A stretch of DNA of 64,000 nt. Source: Streptomyces rugosispiralis (lineage in GTDB: Bacteria > Actinomycetota > Actinomycetes > Streptomycetales > Streptomycetaceae). Below the pieces are notes generated by a model. That model was given only the letters and a program-made list of their open reading frames with translations. It did not search any database and had not been told where the DNA came from. The stretch covers positions 62,001 through 126,000 of the forward strand of contig NZ_JANIAA010000009.1 in the NCBI RefSeq assembly GCF_024505145.1, in the 5' to 3' direction. This document shows positions 24,205 through 33,358 of this stretch, piece by piece; the stretch's first letter is position 1; every line of letters begins with the position of its first letter. Made by a program: the position numbers and the translations under genes.

Positions 24205-25029
24205 GTGCGTAACACCACCAAGACCGTCACCACCGTCCTCGCCGCCGGAGCGCTCGCCCTCGGCGTCGCGGCCTGCGGCGCCCCGGGTTCGTCGGACGAC
24301 AAGAACGGCGCGCTGGTCGTCGCCGCGAGCCCCGTCCCGCACGCGGAGATCCTCAACTACGTCAAGGACCACCTGGCCGACAAGGCGGGCCTCAAGCTTG
24401 AGGTGAAGGAGTTCACCGACTACAACACGCCGAACCTGTCCACCCAGGACGGCTCGGTCGGGGCCAACTACTTCCAGAACCAGCCGTTCCTCGACGACTT
24501 CAACAAGAAGAAGGGCACCGACATCGTGCCCGTCGTCACCGTGCACCTCGAGCCGCTCGGACTCTACTCGCACAAGGTGAAGAAGACCGACGAGCTCAAG
24601 AAGGGCGCCACCGTGGCCGTCCCGAGCGACACGGTCAACGAGGCCCGCGCGCTGAAGCTGCTGGACGCCAACGGCGTCATCAAGCTCAAGAGCGGCGTCG
24701 GCAACGAGGCCACCCCCAAGGACATCACCGACAACCCCAAGGGCCTGAAGTTCAAGGAACTGGAGGCCGCCCAGCTGCCGCGGTCGCTCGACGACGTGGA
24801 CGCCGCGGTCGTCAACGGCAATTACGCCATCGAGGCGCACCTCAAGCCCGCCAAGGACGCCATCATCCTCGAGTCGCCCAAGAACAACCCGTACGCCAAC
24901 TTCCTGGCCGTGAAGAAGGGCAACGAGGACGACCCGCGGGTGAAGAAGCTGGCCAAGCTCCTCACCTCCCCGCAGGTGAAGAAGTTCATCAAGGACCAGT
25001 ACCAGGGCTCCGTGCTGCCGTCCTTCTGA
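24205..25029 (+). CDS. metQ: Methionine ABC transporter substrate-binding lipoprotein
   Basis: 274 residues. A lipoprotein signal ends at C24 (LALGVAAC). The NlpA/MetQ fold is seen in 'VAASPVPHAEILNYVKDHLADKAGLKLEV', 'YFQNQPFLDDFNKKKGTD' and 'VPSDTVNEARALKLL'. GTG at 24205 follows GAAAGG by 8 nt. An 85-nt gap separates it from metI. A strong hairpin terminator follows at 25097-25131, closing the operon. Confidence 0.93.
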   Translation: MRNTTKTVTTVLAAGALALGVAACGAPGSSDDKNGALVVAASPVPHAEILNYVKDHLADKAGLKLEVKEFTDYNTPNLSTQDGSVGANYFQNQPFLDDFNKKKGTDIVPVVTVHLEPLGLYSHKVKKTDELKKGATVAVPSDTVNEARALKLLDANGVIKLKSGVGNEATPKDITDNPKGLKFKELEAAQLPRSLDDVDAAVVNGNYAIEAHLKPAKDAIILESPKNNPYANFLAVKKGNEDDPRVKKLAKLLTSPQVKKFIKDQYQGSVLPSF

Positions 25030-25096
25030 TCCCCCGGCACACCGTCACCACCGCAACGAATTCGCCAACGTTTCCCGCCCGCTGGCGGATCCCCGA

Positions 25097-25131
25097 GGCT
25101 CCGCGTCCGGACCACAACCGGATGCGGAGCC
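25097..25131 (+). terminator. metNIQ terminator
   Basis: A 14-bp stem with one G-U pair (25097-25110 with 25118-25131, GGCTCCGCGTCCGG facing CCGGATGCGGAGCC) and a 7-nt loop, followed by TTCC. Confidence 0.75.
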
Positions 25132-25227
25132 TTCCGATTCACCCCCCGTGCTGCATTTCCCCTGCGTGATGCTGCATGCTGGGCCTTTCCACGGCCCAGA
25201 CAACGATCCCCGGTTACGGAGCGGCGC

Positions 25228-25875
25228 ATGACATCCACCTTCCCGGACATCTCCATCAGTACGGAACGGCTGGTGCTGCGCCCGTTCGAGGAAGCGGACA
25301 TACCCGCGCTCGCGGACATGATGAACGACGAAAGCGTCATCGCCTGGACCCGGGCGCCCTATCCGTACGGCCTCGGGGACGCCCGCGATCAGGCGCTGCG
25401 GCTCGCCCCGGCGGAACGGACCACCGGCCGCGGAATCGTCTTCGCGGTCGCCGAATTCCTCACCCAGCGACTCGTCGGCATCGTGCATCTGTGCCACACC
25501 GACTGGCGGCTGCTGGCCACCGAGGTCAGCTATATCGTCGCCCCCTGGGCGCGCGGTGAGGGCTATGCCTCGGAGTCGGTGCTGGCCGTGGCCCGCTGGC
25601 TGTTCCAGGACCAGAAGTTCGAGCGCCTGGAGCTGCGTACCGCGGCCGGCAACACCGCCGCCCAGCAGGTAGCCCAGAAGGTCGGCTGCATCAGCGAGGG
25701 CGTATTGCGCCATGCCTGGATAGCCCGCACCCAGACGGAGGACGGTGGCTGGACCGATCTGCGCACCGACCTCATCGTCTGGAGTCTGCTCGCCGAGGAC
25801 CTCGACGGCGCCCCCGACCGGATCTCCGGGCCCGACGGCTTCGGCGTCTACCCCAGCTACTCCGAGTGGGGCTGA
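25228..25875 (+). CDS. GNAT-family N-acetyltransferase (RimJ/RimL-like)
   Basis: 215 residues. 'ISTERLVLRPFEEADIPALADMMND' at the N-terminus and 'EVSYIVAPWARGEGYASESVLAVARWLF' (motif A with the acetyl-CoA loop R-G-E-G-Y-A) are typical of the RimJ/RimL group. 'LRTAAGNTAAQQVAQKVGCISEGVLRHA' is motif B. These enzymes acetylate protein N-termini or small molecules; substrate unknown. GGAG precedes the ATG by 6 nt. Confidence 0.85.
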   Translation: MTSTFPDISISTERLVLRPFEEADIPALADMMNDESVIAWTRAPYPYGLGDARDQALRLAPAERTTGRGIVFAVAEFLTQRLVGIVHLCHTDWRLLATEVSYIVAPWARGEGYASESVLAVARWLFQDQKFERLELRTAAGNTAAQQVAQKVGCISEGVLRHAWIARTQTEDGGWTDLRTDLIVWSLLAEDLDGAPDRISGPDGFGVYPSYSEWG

Positions 25876-26170
25876 CGCCCCCACCGCACCCTGGCCGGGG
25901 CGGACATCCGGCGCATTCGCGCCGTCCGCGCCCTCGGCGCACCACCCCAGCGCCCGCCCCCACTCCGGCGGTCCGGACCAGCCGGGGTACTCTCTGTCCG
26001 CGCTGAGCACCCGCGCCTCGGCCGCGTCCGGGGCCGTGACCCGCGCACCGCGGCGCACCGGCCGCGACCCGCCCGTGGACCCTCACGGGCACCGCACCCG
26101 CGACGCGCCCGCATCCCACCGCGACGCACCGACAGACCCGACCCGCCACACATAGGGGAGAACAAGGACG
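25876..26170 (+). other. Intergenic region before cbiET
   Basis: 295 nt of GC-rich sequence with no gene. I looked for a cobalamin riboswitch core and did not recognise one. An SD-like AGGGGAGAACAAGGACG stands before the cbiET ATG. Confidence 0.4.
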
Positions 26171-27424
26171 ATGGCCGACCGCGTCACGGTGATCGGTTGG
26201 GACGGCACCCCGCTCACGGACGCGGCCCGCTCCGCCCTCGGCGCGGCCACCCTCGTGGCCGGTGCCGCCCATCACCTGGCGCTGCCCGAAGTCCCGCCCG
26301 GCGCCGAGCGGATCCGGCTCGGCAGCGTGGACCTCGCGGCCCGCAGGATCGCCCAGCACCGCGGCTCCGCCGTGGTCCTGGCCGACGGCGACCCCGGCTT
26401 CTTCGGTGTCGTCCGCGCCCTGCGCGCCCCCGAGCACGGGCTCGAGGTCGAGGTCGTCCCCGCCGTCTCCTCCGTCGCCACCGCCTTCGCGCGGGCCGGA
26501 ATGCCCTGGGACGACGCCCAGGTCGTCGTCGCCCACAGCCGCGATCTGCGCCGCGCGGTCAACGTCTGCCGCGCCCACACCAAGGTCGCCGTCCTCACCT
26601 CGCCCGGTGCCGGGCCCGCCGAACTCGCGCTGCTGCTCGGCCCGGTGCACCGCACCTTCATCATCTGCGAGGCCCTGGGCACCGAGCGCGAGCAGGTCAC
26701 CGTGCTGACCTCCGACAAGGCCGCCGACCACGCCTGGCGCGACCCCAACCTCGTCATCGTCATCGGCGGCTCCGGCATAGCGCCCGTCCGCGGCGGCGCG
26801 TCGGCCGGTGCCGCCCGCGGCGCGCTGCAGAGCGGCGGCTGGATCGCCGGACGCGAGCCCGGCTACCCGGGCGCCGTCCGCGGCTGGGCGCTGCCCGGCC
26901 CCGCGTACGGGACCGCGCTGAGCGAGAGCGAGTCCCCGCAGCTGCGCGCCCTTCAACTCGCCCGCGTCGGCCCCCGCCTGGGCGACCTGGTCTGGGACAT
27001 CGGCGCGGGCAGCGGCGCGGCGGCCGTCGAGACCGCCGGGTTCGGCGCCGCCGTCATCGCCGTCGACCGCGAGCCGGACGCCTGCGAGCGCACCGCCACC
27101 CTGGCCCGCCGCTTCGCCGTACAGCTCCAGGTGGTCCAGGGCGTCGCCCCCGGAGTGCTGGAGGACCTGCCGGAGCCGGACGTGGTGCGGATCGGCGGCG
27201 GGGGCGCGCCCGTGGTCGCCGCGTGCGCCGCGCGCCGCCCCGAGCGCATCGTCACCCAGGCCGCGACCCGGGACGAGGCGGAGGCCATCGGCGCGGCGCT
27301 GGAGGACGGCGGCTACGCCGTCGAATGCGTGCTCCTCCAGTCCGTCGAACTGGACACGCGGGGCTGGACCGAACGGGAGCGGGCGGTCGCCTTCATGCTG
27401 TGCGGCCACCGCCCGCACCAGTGA
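26171..27424 (+). CDS. cobL: Precorrin-6Y C5,15-methyltransferase (decarboxylating), CbiE-CbiT fusion
   Basis: 417 residues. The N-terminal part (about 1-205) is a tetrapyrrole methylase ('VTVIGWDGTPLTD', 'LADGDPGFFGVVRAL', 'VVPAVSSVATAFARAG'), CbiE. The C-terminal part (about 240-417) is a Rossmann methyltransferase with the SAM loop 'LVWDIGAGSGAAAVE' and 'IAVDREPDACERT', CbiT. The fused enzyme methylates C5 and C15 and decarboxylates the C12 acetate in B12 synthesis. GGGGAG and AAGGACG precede the ATG. It is followed by a terminator and then the bluB-cobT fusion. Confidence 0.93.
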   Translation: MADRVTVIGWDGTPLTDAARSALGAATLVAGAAHHLALPEVPPGAERIRLGSVDLAARRIAQHRGSAVVLADGDPGFFGVVRALRAPEHGLEVEVVPAVSSVATAFARAGMPWDDAQVVVAHSRDLRRAVNVCRAHTKVAVLTSPGAGPAELALLLGPVHRTFIICEALGTEREQVTVLTSDKAADHAWRDPNLVIVIGGSGIAPVRGGASAGAARGALQSGGWIAGREPGYPGAVRGWALPGPAYGTALSESESPQLRALQLARVGPRLGDLVWDIGAGSGAAAVETAGFGAAVIAVDREPDACERTATLARRFAVQLQVVQGVAPGVLEDLPEPDVVRIGGGGAPVVAACAARRPERIVTQAATRDEAEAIGAALEDGGYAVECVLLQSVELDTRGWTERERAVAFMLCGHRPHQ

Positions 27425-27443
27425 TTTTGTCCTTGTGACGTTC

Positions 27444-27477
27444 GCCCCGAGCTTCGCCCCGGTGACCTGCTCGGGGC
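27444..27477 (+). terminator. Hairpin after cobL
   Basis: A perfect 9-bp stem GCCCCGAGC/GCTCGGGGC (27444-27452 with 27469-27477) and a 16-nt loop, 20 nt after the stop. Confidence 0.5.
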
Positions 27478-27687
27478 ACCGCGCGAGGTAGGCTGGCGGA
27501 TCGTTGTACTGCCTTTACCGCTGCCCGGCGTTCGGCGCTTTATTGGCCAAAGGCCGGAATGTGCCCCTCCCTTGGCGGGGCCGCGGTAGGCAAGCCTCGG
27601 GCGTGTCTACGTGCCGCGCACGGCGCATGCTCGTTCTTGCTCAGGGGGCTTGCTCTCGGCGGTAGGCGGTTGGAAGGAGCACTAGCG

Positions 27688-27708
27688 ATGGGCGAGGGGT
27701 ACGCATGA
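27688..27708 (+). CDS. Six-codon mini-ORF overlapping the bluB-cobT start
   Basis: ATG-GGC-GAG-GGG-TAC-GCA-TGA. The strong SD GGAAGGAG (27672-27679) is 8 nt before this ATG, not before the ATG of the large gene. The TGA overlaps that next ATG (27705-27707). The ORF's own GAGGGG (27694-27699) can act as SD for the large gene. This may be a coupling device or a chance arrangement; expression is unproven. Confidence 0.35.
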   Translation: MGEGYA

Positions 27709-30700
27709 CCGACACCGGCCAGGTCCCGGGAGAGGGACTGCCGGAGAACGCAGGCGGACGACTCGGACACCCGCACCCGGCGGATGTCCATGCCCCGCCG
27801 GCCGACGCCGGTTACATCGAACAGCCGCAGCCCGGTGTCCCTCCCGGCGCCGCCTACACCTTTCTCGAAGGCCCGGAGCACGTGGGCGAGGAGGACGACC
27901 TGCTGCTGATGCCGGGTGCCCAGGGCGCCTGGAGCGAGCAGCAGGCCCAGTACCAGACCGGGGCGTACGAGGCGGGCGTGCTCGACCCCGCCGCGTACGC
28001 CGAGACCCAGATGCCCGAGCCACAGCCCGTGGCGGAGCAGCCCGTACCGCAGCCGGCCCCCGCCCCGGCCGCCTACGCGGCGCCCACCGCCCCCGCCCGG
28101 CGGCCGCTCCACATGGGCCCGCCGGTGCCCGACACCTCCAACGGCGTGGTGCGTTCGCTCGCCGACCGGGGTCCGGCGGCGGGCCGGCACGCCGCGCCCG
28201 TACGCCAGCCGGAGCCGCAGCCCCAGTCGCAGGCGGCGCCGGAGCCGCAGGTCGCGCCCGAGCAACAGGCCGTCCCGGAGGTCCTGGAGCCGCAGGTCGC
28301 ACCCGAGCCGCAGCCGCAGGTGCCGCATCAGGCCGCCGCCCAGCCCGAGCCGCGGCCGGAGTACGCGGCGGGGGCGCAGCAGGGCGTCCCGGGGCCCGAG
28401 CAGGGCGGGATGGCCGAGCAGCCGTTCGCGGGGCCCGAGCAGTTCGTCCTGCCTGAGCAGCCGTTCGCCGCGCCTGAGCAGTTCGTCGTCCCCGAGCAGC
28501 AGCCGGTCACGCCGGAGCAGCCGCCCGGCATGCCCGAGCAGCCGCTGGCGGCGGACTACTCCACCGCGCCCCAGTACGCCGCCGGGCCGCAGTACTTCAC
28601 CCCGCAGCCCGACGACCCGGGTCGGCTCCCCGGGCCCCAGCTCGCGGACCTCTCGCAGCTCGTCGACGCCCCGCCGCCGGGGGACGCCTGGGACTCCACG
28701 CCGCCGGTGCAGCATGCCGTGCCCGTGGAGACGGGCGTTCCGGCCGAGGAGCCCCAGGTCGCGGAGACGCCCGAAGCGGAGCCCGGTCCCGAGCAGTTCG
28801 CCCGGCCCGAGGCGGTGGCGCCGGAGGCCCAGCCGGTCGCGATGGACCAGGCGTATGCGGACCCGGCGGTCGCGGACCCGCACCAGATGGGCGCGACCAT
28901 CCCGGCCCAGGCCGGGGCGCCCGTCGAGGAGCCCGCCCCGCAGGCCGCCCTGGCCGAGGAGCAGGTCGTCGACATCCCGGCCCAGGCCCAGGCCGAGCCC
29001 GTCACCGAACTGCCCGAGGCCCAGCCGGTCCCGGATCCGGTCGCGGAGGCCGTGCCGGAGATTCCGGCGCAGCTGGCCCATGAGCCGATCGCGATCGAGA
29101 TGCCGCCCGCCCCCGCCGCCGAGGCGCCCGCCGCCGAGGACCCCGCCCAGGAGGCCGCTCAGCAGCTCCCGGAGCAGTCCGCCGAAACGGTGGAGCAGCC
29201 CGCCGTGGACCCGGGGCACTCGATAGTGGCCGACGAGCCGCCGCAGGCCGAGGAGCCCGCCGAGCCGCGGGTTGAGGCGACGGCGGAGGCCGCACCGGAG
29301 GCCGCACCGGAGGCCGCACCGGAGGCCGCACCGGAGGCCGAGGCCGCGACGCCGGAGGAGCCCGCCGAGGAGCAGGCGGCGGCCGAGGCGCCCGAGCAGG
29401 AGCCCGAGCCGACCGCAGCCGAGGCGGAGACCTCTGAGGCGGAGACCCCCGAGGCGGTGGCTGAGGAGCCGTCACCGGAGGAGCAGGCTCCGGAGGCCGA
29501 AGTGGCGGACACTCCGGAGCCCGAGGCCGCCGCGAGCGAAGCTCCCGAGGCGGAGGCACCCGAGAGCGCCGAGGCCGAGACGACGCCCGCCCAGCCGGAG
29601 CCGGAGCCGGAGCCGGAAGCGGCCGCCGAGGCAGCGTCGGAGACCGGTACGGAGGCCACCGGGCCCACGGCCGAGGCTGAGGCAGGGGCGGAGGCCCAGC
29701 CCGCCGAACCCGAGGCCCCGGCCCCCGAAACGGCCCCCGAAGGCGAAGTCACCGAGCCCGAGACCACCGAGCAGGACGCCGCGGAGCCGGAAGCCGGTGC
29801 TCCGGAACCCGACGCCGCGGCAGCCGCCGAGCCCGCAGCCGCCGAGCCCGAGGCCAACGCGACGGAATCCGAGCCCGAGCCCGAGGCCGAGATCGCCGAA
29901 CCGGAGACCACGGACGCGGCAGCCGCCGAGCCCGAAGCCATGGAGCCCGACGTCGGCACCGCCGAAGCCGCCGACTCCGAAGCTGACGTCGAAGCCGAAG
30001 CCGACTCCGAAGCCGAAGCCGCCGCCTCCGAGCCGGAGCCTGGGCCGGAGCCCGAGCCGGAGCCGGAACCCGAGACGGCCCCCGAGGACACCACCCCCGA
30101 AACGGCCCCCGAACCCGCAGCGGAGCCGGAGCCCGAGTCGGAATCCGGGCCGGAGCAGGAGCCGGTGCCGGAGCCCGAGCCCGAAGCGGTCCCCATCCCC
30201 CTCGGCCCCCGCGCCGAGGGGTACGACGAGGCCGAGCGCGCCGCCGTCCACCGCGTGATGCGCGAGCGCCGGGACATCCGTAACGGCTTCCGGCCCGACC
30301 CCATCCCGCACGAGGTGCTGCTGCGCGTCCTCGAGGCCGCGCACACCGCGCCCAGCGTGGGGCACTCCCAGCCGTGGGACTTCGTCGTGATCCGCTCGGC
30401 GGAGACCCGGCGTGCCATGCACGAGTTGGCCATGCGCCAGCGGGACGCGTACGCCAAGTCCCTGCCCAAGGGCCGGGCCAAGCAGTTCAAGGAACTGAAG
30501 ATCGAGGCCATCCTCGAGACCCCGGTCAACATTGTCGTCACCGCCGACCCCACCCGCGGCGGCCGCCACACCCTCGGCCGGCACACCCAGCCGCAGATGG
30601 CGCCGTACTCCTCCGCGCTCGCGGTGGAGAACCTGTGGCTCGCCGCCCGCGCCGAGGGCCTCGGCGTCGGCTGGGTCAGCTTCTTCGACGAGCGCGAGAT

Positions 30701-31940
30701 GGTGCGGGAGCTGGGGCTGCCCGAGCATCTGGAGGTCGTGGCGTATCTGTGCGTCGGATACGTCGACGAGTTCCCGGAGGAGCCCGAGCTGATGAAGGCC
30801 GGGTGGTCCAAGCGCCGCCCGTTGTCCTGGGTCGTCCACGAGGAGGCGTACGGCCGCCGCACCCTGCCCGGCGGGGACCCGCACAATCTGCTCCAGGAGA
30901 CCCTGCGGGGCATCCGCCCGCTGGACGCCAAGGCGCTCGGCGAGGCGTGGGAGCGGCAGAAGCGGATGACCAAGCCGTCGGGCGCGCTCGGCATGCTGGA
31001 GATCATCTCCGCCCAGCTGAGCGGGCTGTCCCGGCAGTGCCCGCCGCCGATCCCGGAGCCCGCGGCCGTCGCGGTCTTCGCGGGCGACCACGGGGTGCAC
31101 GCCCAGGGCGTCACCGCCTGGCCGCAGGAGGTCACCGGCCAGATGGTGGCCAACTTCCTGGGCGGCGGCGCGGTCTGCAACGCCTTCGCCGGCCAGGTGG
31201 GCGCCGAGGTGTGCGTCGTGGACGTCGGCGTGGCGAGCGATCTGCCCAGCACCCCCGGGCTGCTGCCGCGCAAGGTGCGGGCGGGCACCGGAGACTTCAC
31301 CGTCGGCCCCGCGCTCACCCGCGAGGAGGTGCTGCGCGCCATCGAGGTGGGCATCGAGACCGCCCGCGATCTGGTGGCCGCGGGGAACAAGGCGCTGCTC
31401 ACCGGGGAGATGGGGATCGCCAACACGACCGTGTCGGCCGCCCTGGTCTCCGTCTACACCGGCGCCGACCCGGCCGAGGTGACCGGGCGCGGCACGGGCA
31501 TCAACGACGAGATGCACGCGCGCAAGATCGATGTCGTACGGCGCGGTCTCGAGCTGCACCAGCCAGATCCGGCCGACCCCATCGGCGTCCTGTCGGCGTT
31601 CGGCGGTCTTGAGCACGCCGCGATCGCCGGGCTGCTGCTGGGCGGCGCCTCGCTGCGTACGCCCGTGATCCTGGACGGGGTGAGCGCGGGCGCCGCCGCG
31701 CTGGTCGCCCGGGCCATCGCGCCCGAGGTGCTGGCGGCCTGCATCGCGGGCCACCGCAGCGCCGAGCCGGGCCATGTGGCGGCCCTGAACAAGCTGGGTC
31801 TGCGCCCCCTGGTCGACCTGGATCTGCGGCTCGGCGAGGGCACCGGGGCGCTGCTCGCCCTCCCGGTGGTGCAGAGCGCCGCACGGGCGATGCACGAGGT
31901 GGCCACGTTCGACTCCGCAGGGGTCACGGAGAAGAACTGA
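27705..31940 (+). CDS. cobT: BluB-CobT fusion with a giant acidic low-complexity N-terminal extension
   Basis: 1411 residues. Residues 1 to about 830 are Pro/Glu/Ala/Gln-rich, without globular pattern and strongly acidic towards the end. Residues about 835-1055 are a flavin-dependent BluB/nitroreductase domain ('MRERRDIRNGF', 'AAHTAPSVGHSQPWDFVVI', 'MAPYSSALAVENLWLAARAEGLG') that makes 5,6-dimethylbenzimidazole from FMNH2. Residues about 1060-1411 are CobT ('FAGDHGVHAQGVTAWPQEVT', 'LTGEMGIANTT', catalytic Glu of 'RLGEGTGA' near 1378), which activates DMB to alpha-ribazole phosphate. Fusing maker and user of DMB is a logical channel and occurs in actinomycetes. The length of the disordered head is unusual. 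Start chosen at 27705 (GAGGGG upstream, ATGA overlap with a mini-ORF). Confidence 0.9.
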   Translation: MTDTGQVPGEGLPENAGGRLGHPHPADVHAPPADAGYIEQPQPGVPPGAAYTFLEGPEHVGEEDDLLLMPGAQGAWSEQQAQYQTGAYEAGVLDPAAYAETQMPEPQPVAEQPVPQPAPAPAAYAAPTAPARRPLHMGPPVPDTSNGVVRSLADRGPAAGRHAAPVRQPEPQPQSQAAPEPQVAPEQQAVPEVLEPQVAPEPQPQVPHQAAAQPEPRPEYAAGAQQGVPGPEQGGMAEQPFAGPEQFVLPEQPFAAPEQFVVPEQQPVTPEQPPGMPEQPLAADYSTAPQYAAGPQYFTPQPDDPGRLPGPQLADLSQLVDAPPPGDAWDSTPPVQHAVPVETGVPAEEPQVAETPEAEPGPEQFARPEAVAPEAQPVAMDQAYADPAVADPHQMGATIPAQAGAPVEEPAPQAALAEEQVVDIPAQAQAEPVTELPEAQPVPDPVAEAVPEIPAQLAHEPIAIEMPPAPAAEAPAAEDPAQEAAQQLPEQSAETVEQPAVDPGHSIVADEPPQAEEPAEPRVEATAEAAPEAAPEAAPEAAPEAEAATPEEPAEEQAAAEAPEQEPEPTAAEAETSEAETPEAVAEEPSPEEQAPEAEVADTPEPEAAASEAPEAEAPESAEAETTPAQPEPEPEPEAAAEAASETGTEATGPTAEAEAGAEAQPAEPEAPAPETAPEGEVTEPETTEQDAAEPEAGAPEPDAAAAAEPAAAEPEANATESEPEPEAEIAEPETTDAAAAEPEAMEPDVGTAEAADSEADVEAEADSEAEAAASEPEPGPEPEPEPEPETAPEDTTPETAPEPAAEPEPESESGPEQEPVPEPEPEAVPIPLGPRAEGYDEAERAAVHRVMRERRDIRNGFRPDPIPHEVLLRVLEAAHTAPSVGHSQPWDFVVIRSAETRRAMHELAMRQRDAYAKSLPKGRAKQFKELKIEAILETPVNIVVTADPTRGGRHTLGRHTQPQMAPYSSALAVENLWLAARAEGLGVGWVSFFDEREMVRELGLPEHLEVVAYLCVGYVDEFPEEPELMKAGWSKRRPLSWVVHEEAYGRRTLPGGDPHNLLQETLRGIRPLDAKALGEAWERQKRMTKPSGALGMLEIISAQLSGLSRQCPPPIPEPAAVAVFAGDHGVHAQGVTAWPQEVTGQMVANFLGGGAVCNAFAGQVGAEVCVVDVGVASDLPSTPGLLPRKVRAGTGDFTVGPALTREEVLRAIEVGIETARDLVAAGNKALLTGEMGIANTTVSAALVSVYTGADPAEVTGRGTGINDEMHARKIDVVRRGLELHQPDPADPIGVLSAFGGLEHAAIAGLLLGGASLRTPVILDGVSAGAAALVARAIAPEVLAACIAGHRSAEPGHVAALNKLGLRPLVDLDLRLGEGTGALLALPVVQSAARAMHEVATFDSAGVTEKN
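29285..29339 (+). repeat. 12-bp tandem repeat inside the BluB-CobT low-complexity region
   Basis: GGAGGCCGCACC is repeated four times in perfect copies (29285-29332) plus a partial fifth, coding for E-A-A-P. It shows slippage-type growth of the disordered segment. Confidence 0.85.
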
Positions 31941-31945
31941 TGCGT

Positions 31946-31975
31946 GCCCCCGCCGCGTAGGGTGTCGGCGGGGGC
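31946..31975 (+). terminator. Hairpin after bluB-cobT
   Basis: A perfect 10-bp stem (31946-31955 with 31966-31975, GCCCCCGCCG and complement) with a 10-nt loop, 5 nt after the stop codon. Confidence 0.6.
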
Positions 31976-32056
31976 TCCGCCCCACAGACGATCAGCCGCT
32001 CCAGCGCCGCAGCGGCCGTTGCTTCGCATGATTCGCATGAGGAGAGCCGCACCGCC

Positions 32057-33277
32057 ATGTCCGAAAACTTCGCATACCCGGTCGGGCTGCGCCTTTCCGG
32101 GCGGCGTGTCGTCGTCCTCGGGGCGGGTCAGGTCGCCCAGCGCCGGCTGCCCGCGCTGATAGCGGCCGGTGCGGACATCCTGCTGATCTCGCCGTCCGCC
32201 ACGGCCTCCGTCGAGGCCATGGCCGAGGCGGGGGAGGTGCGCTGGGAGCGCCGCCGCTACCAGGAGGGTGACTTCGAGGGCGCCTGGTACGTCCTGATCA
32301 CCACCGACGACCCGGAGGCCAACGCCGCCGCGTCCGCCGAGGCCGAGGCGCGCCGCATCTGGTGCGTACGCAGCGACGACGCCGAGGCCGCCTCCGCCTG
32401 GACCCCGGCCACCGGGCGGAGCGAGGGCGTCACCGTCGCCGTCCTCACCGGGCAGGACCCGCGCCGCTCCGCCGCCGTACGGGACGCCGTGGTGGAGGGG
32501 CTGCGGGACGGCACCCTCGCCGCGCCCCGCCACCGCACCCGCGGCCCGCATGTGGCGCTGGTCGGCGGCGGGCCGGGCGATCCGGACCTGATCACCGTGC
32601 GCGGCCGCCGCCTCCTCGCCGAGGCGGACGTGGTGGTGGCCGACCGCCTCGGCCCCCGCGATCTGCTCGATGAACTGCCGCCGCATGTCGAGGTGATCGA
32701 CGCGGCGAAGATCCCGTACGGCCGTTTCATGGCCCAGGAGGCGATCAACAACGCGCTGATCGAGCACGCCAAGGCGGGCAAGTCGGTGGTCCGCCTCAAG
32801 GGCGGCGACCCCTTCGTCTTCGGGCGCGGCATGGAGGAGGCGGAGGCGCTCGCCGAGGCCGGGATCCCGTGCACCGTCGTGCCCGGCATCTCCAGCTCCA
32901 TCAGCGTCCCGGGCGCGGCCGGGATCCCGGTGACCCACCGGGGCGTCGCGCATGAGTTCACGGTGGTCAGCGGCCATGTCGCCCCCGACGACCCCAGCTC
33001 CCTGGTGGACTGGGCGGCGCTGGCGAGGCTGCGCGGCACGCTGGTGCTGCTCATGGCCGTCGAGAAGATCGGCGCCATCGCCGCGGCCCTCGTCGCCCAC
33101 GGCCGCGCCGCCGACACCCCCGTCGCGGTGGTCCAGGAGGGCACCACCCCGGCCCAGCGCCGGGTGGACGCGACCCTCGCCACCGTCGGGGAGAAGGTCG
33201 CGGCCGAGGGCGTACGGCCCCCGGCGGTCGTGGTGATCGGCGAGGTCGTCGCCGTCTCGTCCCGTGACCACCGGTGA
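32057..33277 (+). CDS. CysG-like siroheme / precorrin-2 synthesis protein (dehydrogenase plus uroporphyrinogen-III methyltransferase)
   Basis: 406 residues. The N-terminal part (about 1-150) has a Rossmann fold ('VVVLGAGQVAQRRLPALIAAGADI', 'VLITTDDPEANAA') like precorrin-2 dehydrogenase/ferrochelatase. The C-terminal part (about 165-406) is a SUMT: 'HVALVGGGPGDPDLITVRG', 'VRLKGGDPFVFGRGMEEAEAL', 'TVVPGISSSISVPGAAGIPVTHR'. It methylates uroporphyrinogen III at C2 and C7, the branch to siroheme and B12. The N-terminal domain is shorter than in enterobacterial CysG, so ferrochelatase activity is uncertain. Lies in the corrin neighbourhood after bluB-cobT. Confidence 0.88.
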   Translation: MSENFAYPVGLRLSGRRVVVLGAGQVAQRRLPALIAAGADILLISPSATASVEAMAEAGEVRWERRRYQEGDFEGAWYVLITTDDPEANAAASAEAEARRIWCVRSDDAEAASAWTPATGRSEGVTVAVLTGQDPRRSAAVRDAVVEGLRDGTLAAPRHRTRGPHVALVGGGPGDPDLITVRGRRLLAEADVVVADRLGPRDLLDELPPHVEVIDAAKIPYGRFMAQEAINNALIEHAKAGKSVVRLKGGDPFVFGRGMEEAEALAEAGIPCTVVPGISSSISVPGAAGIPVTHRGVAHEFTVVSGHVAPDDPSSLVDWAALARLRGTLVLLMAVEKIGAIAAALVAHGRAADTPVAVVQEGTTPAQRRVDATLATVGEKVAAEGVRPPAVVVIGEVVAVSSRDHR

Positions 33278-33322
33278 CGTCATCGAGACGTAACCGCCGG
33301 TAACTTATTCGCGTCGGGCTCA

Positions 33323-33351
33323 TTGGCACCGCATCCAGGACAAGGCAGTAT
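33323..33351 (+). promoter_or_regulatory. Promoter for the SpoU methyltransferase gene, probably leaderless
   Basis: TTGGCA (33323-33328), 17 bp, CAGTAT (33346-33351), then 7 nt to the GTG at 33359. There is no SD, so translation probably begins at the mRNA 5' end. Confidence 0.45.
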
Positions 33352-33358
33352 CACTTAA

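Noticed and set aside
25876..26170. Cobalamin riboswitch before cobL
   Set aside because: No B12-box-like core or convincing paired elements recognised; the same holds for 27425-27704.
29159..31985. Ser/Gly-rich minus-strand frames opposite BluB-CobT
   Set aside because: Mirror of the Pro/Glu/Ala repeats; the plus strand ends in two recognisable enzymes.
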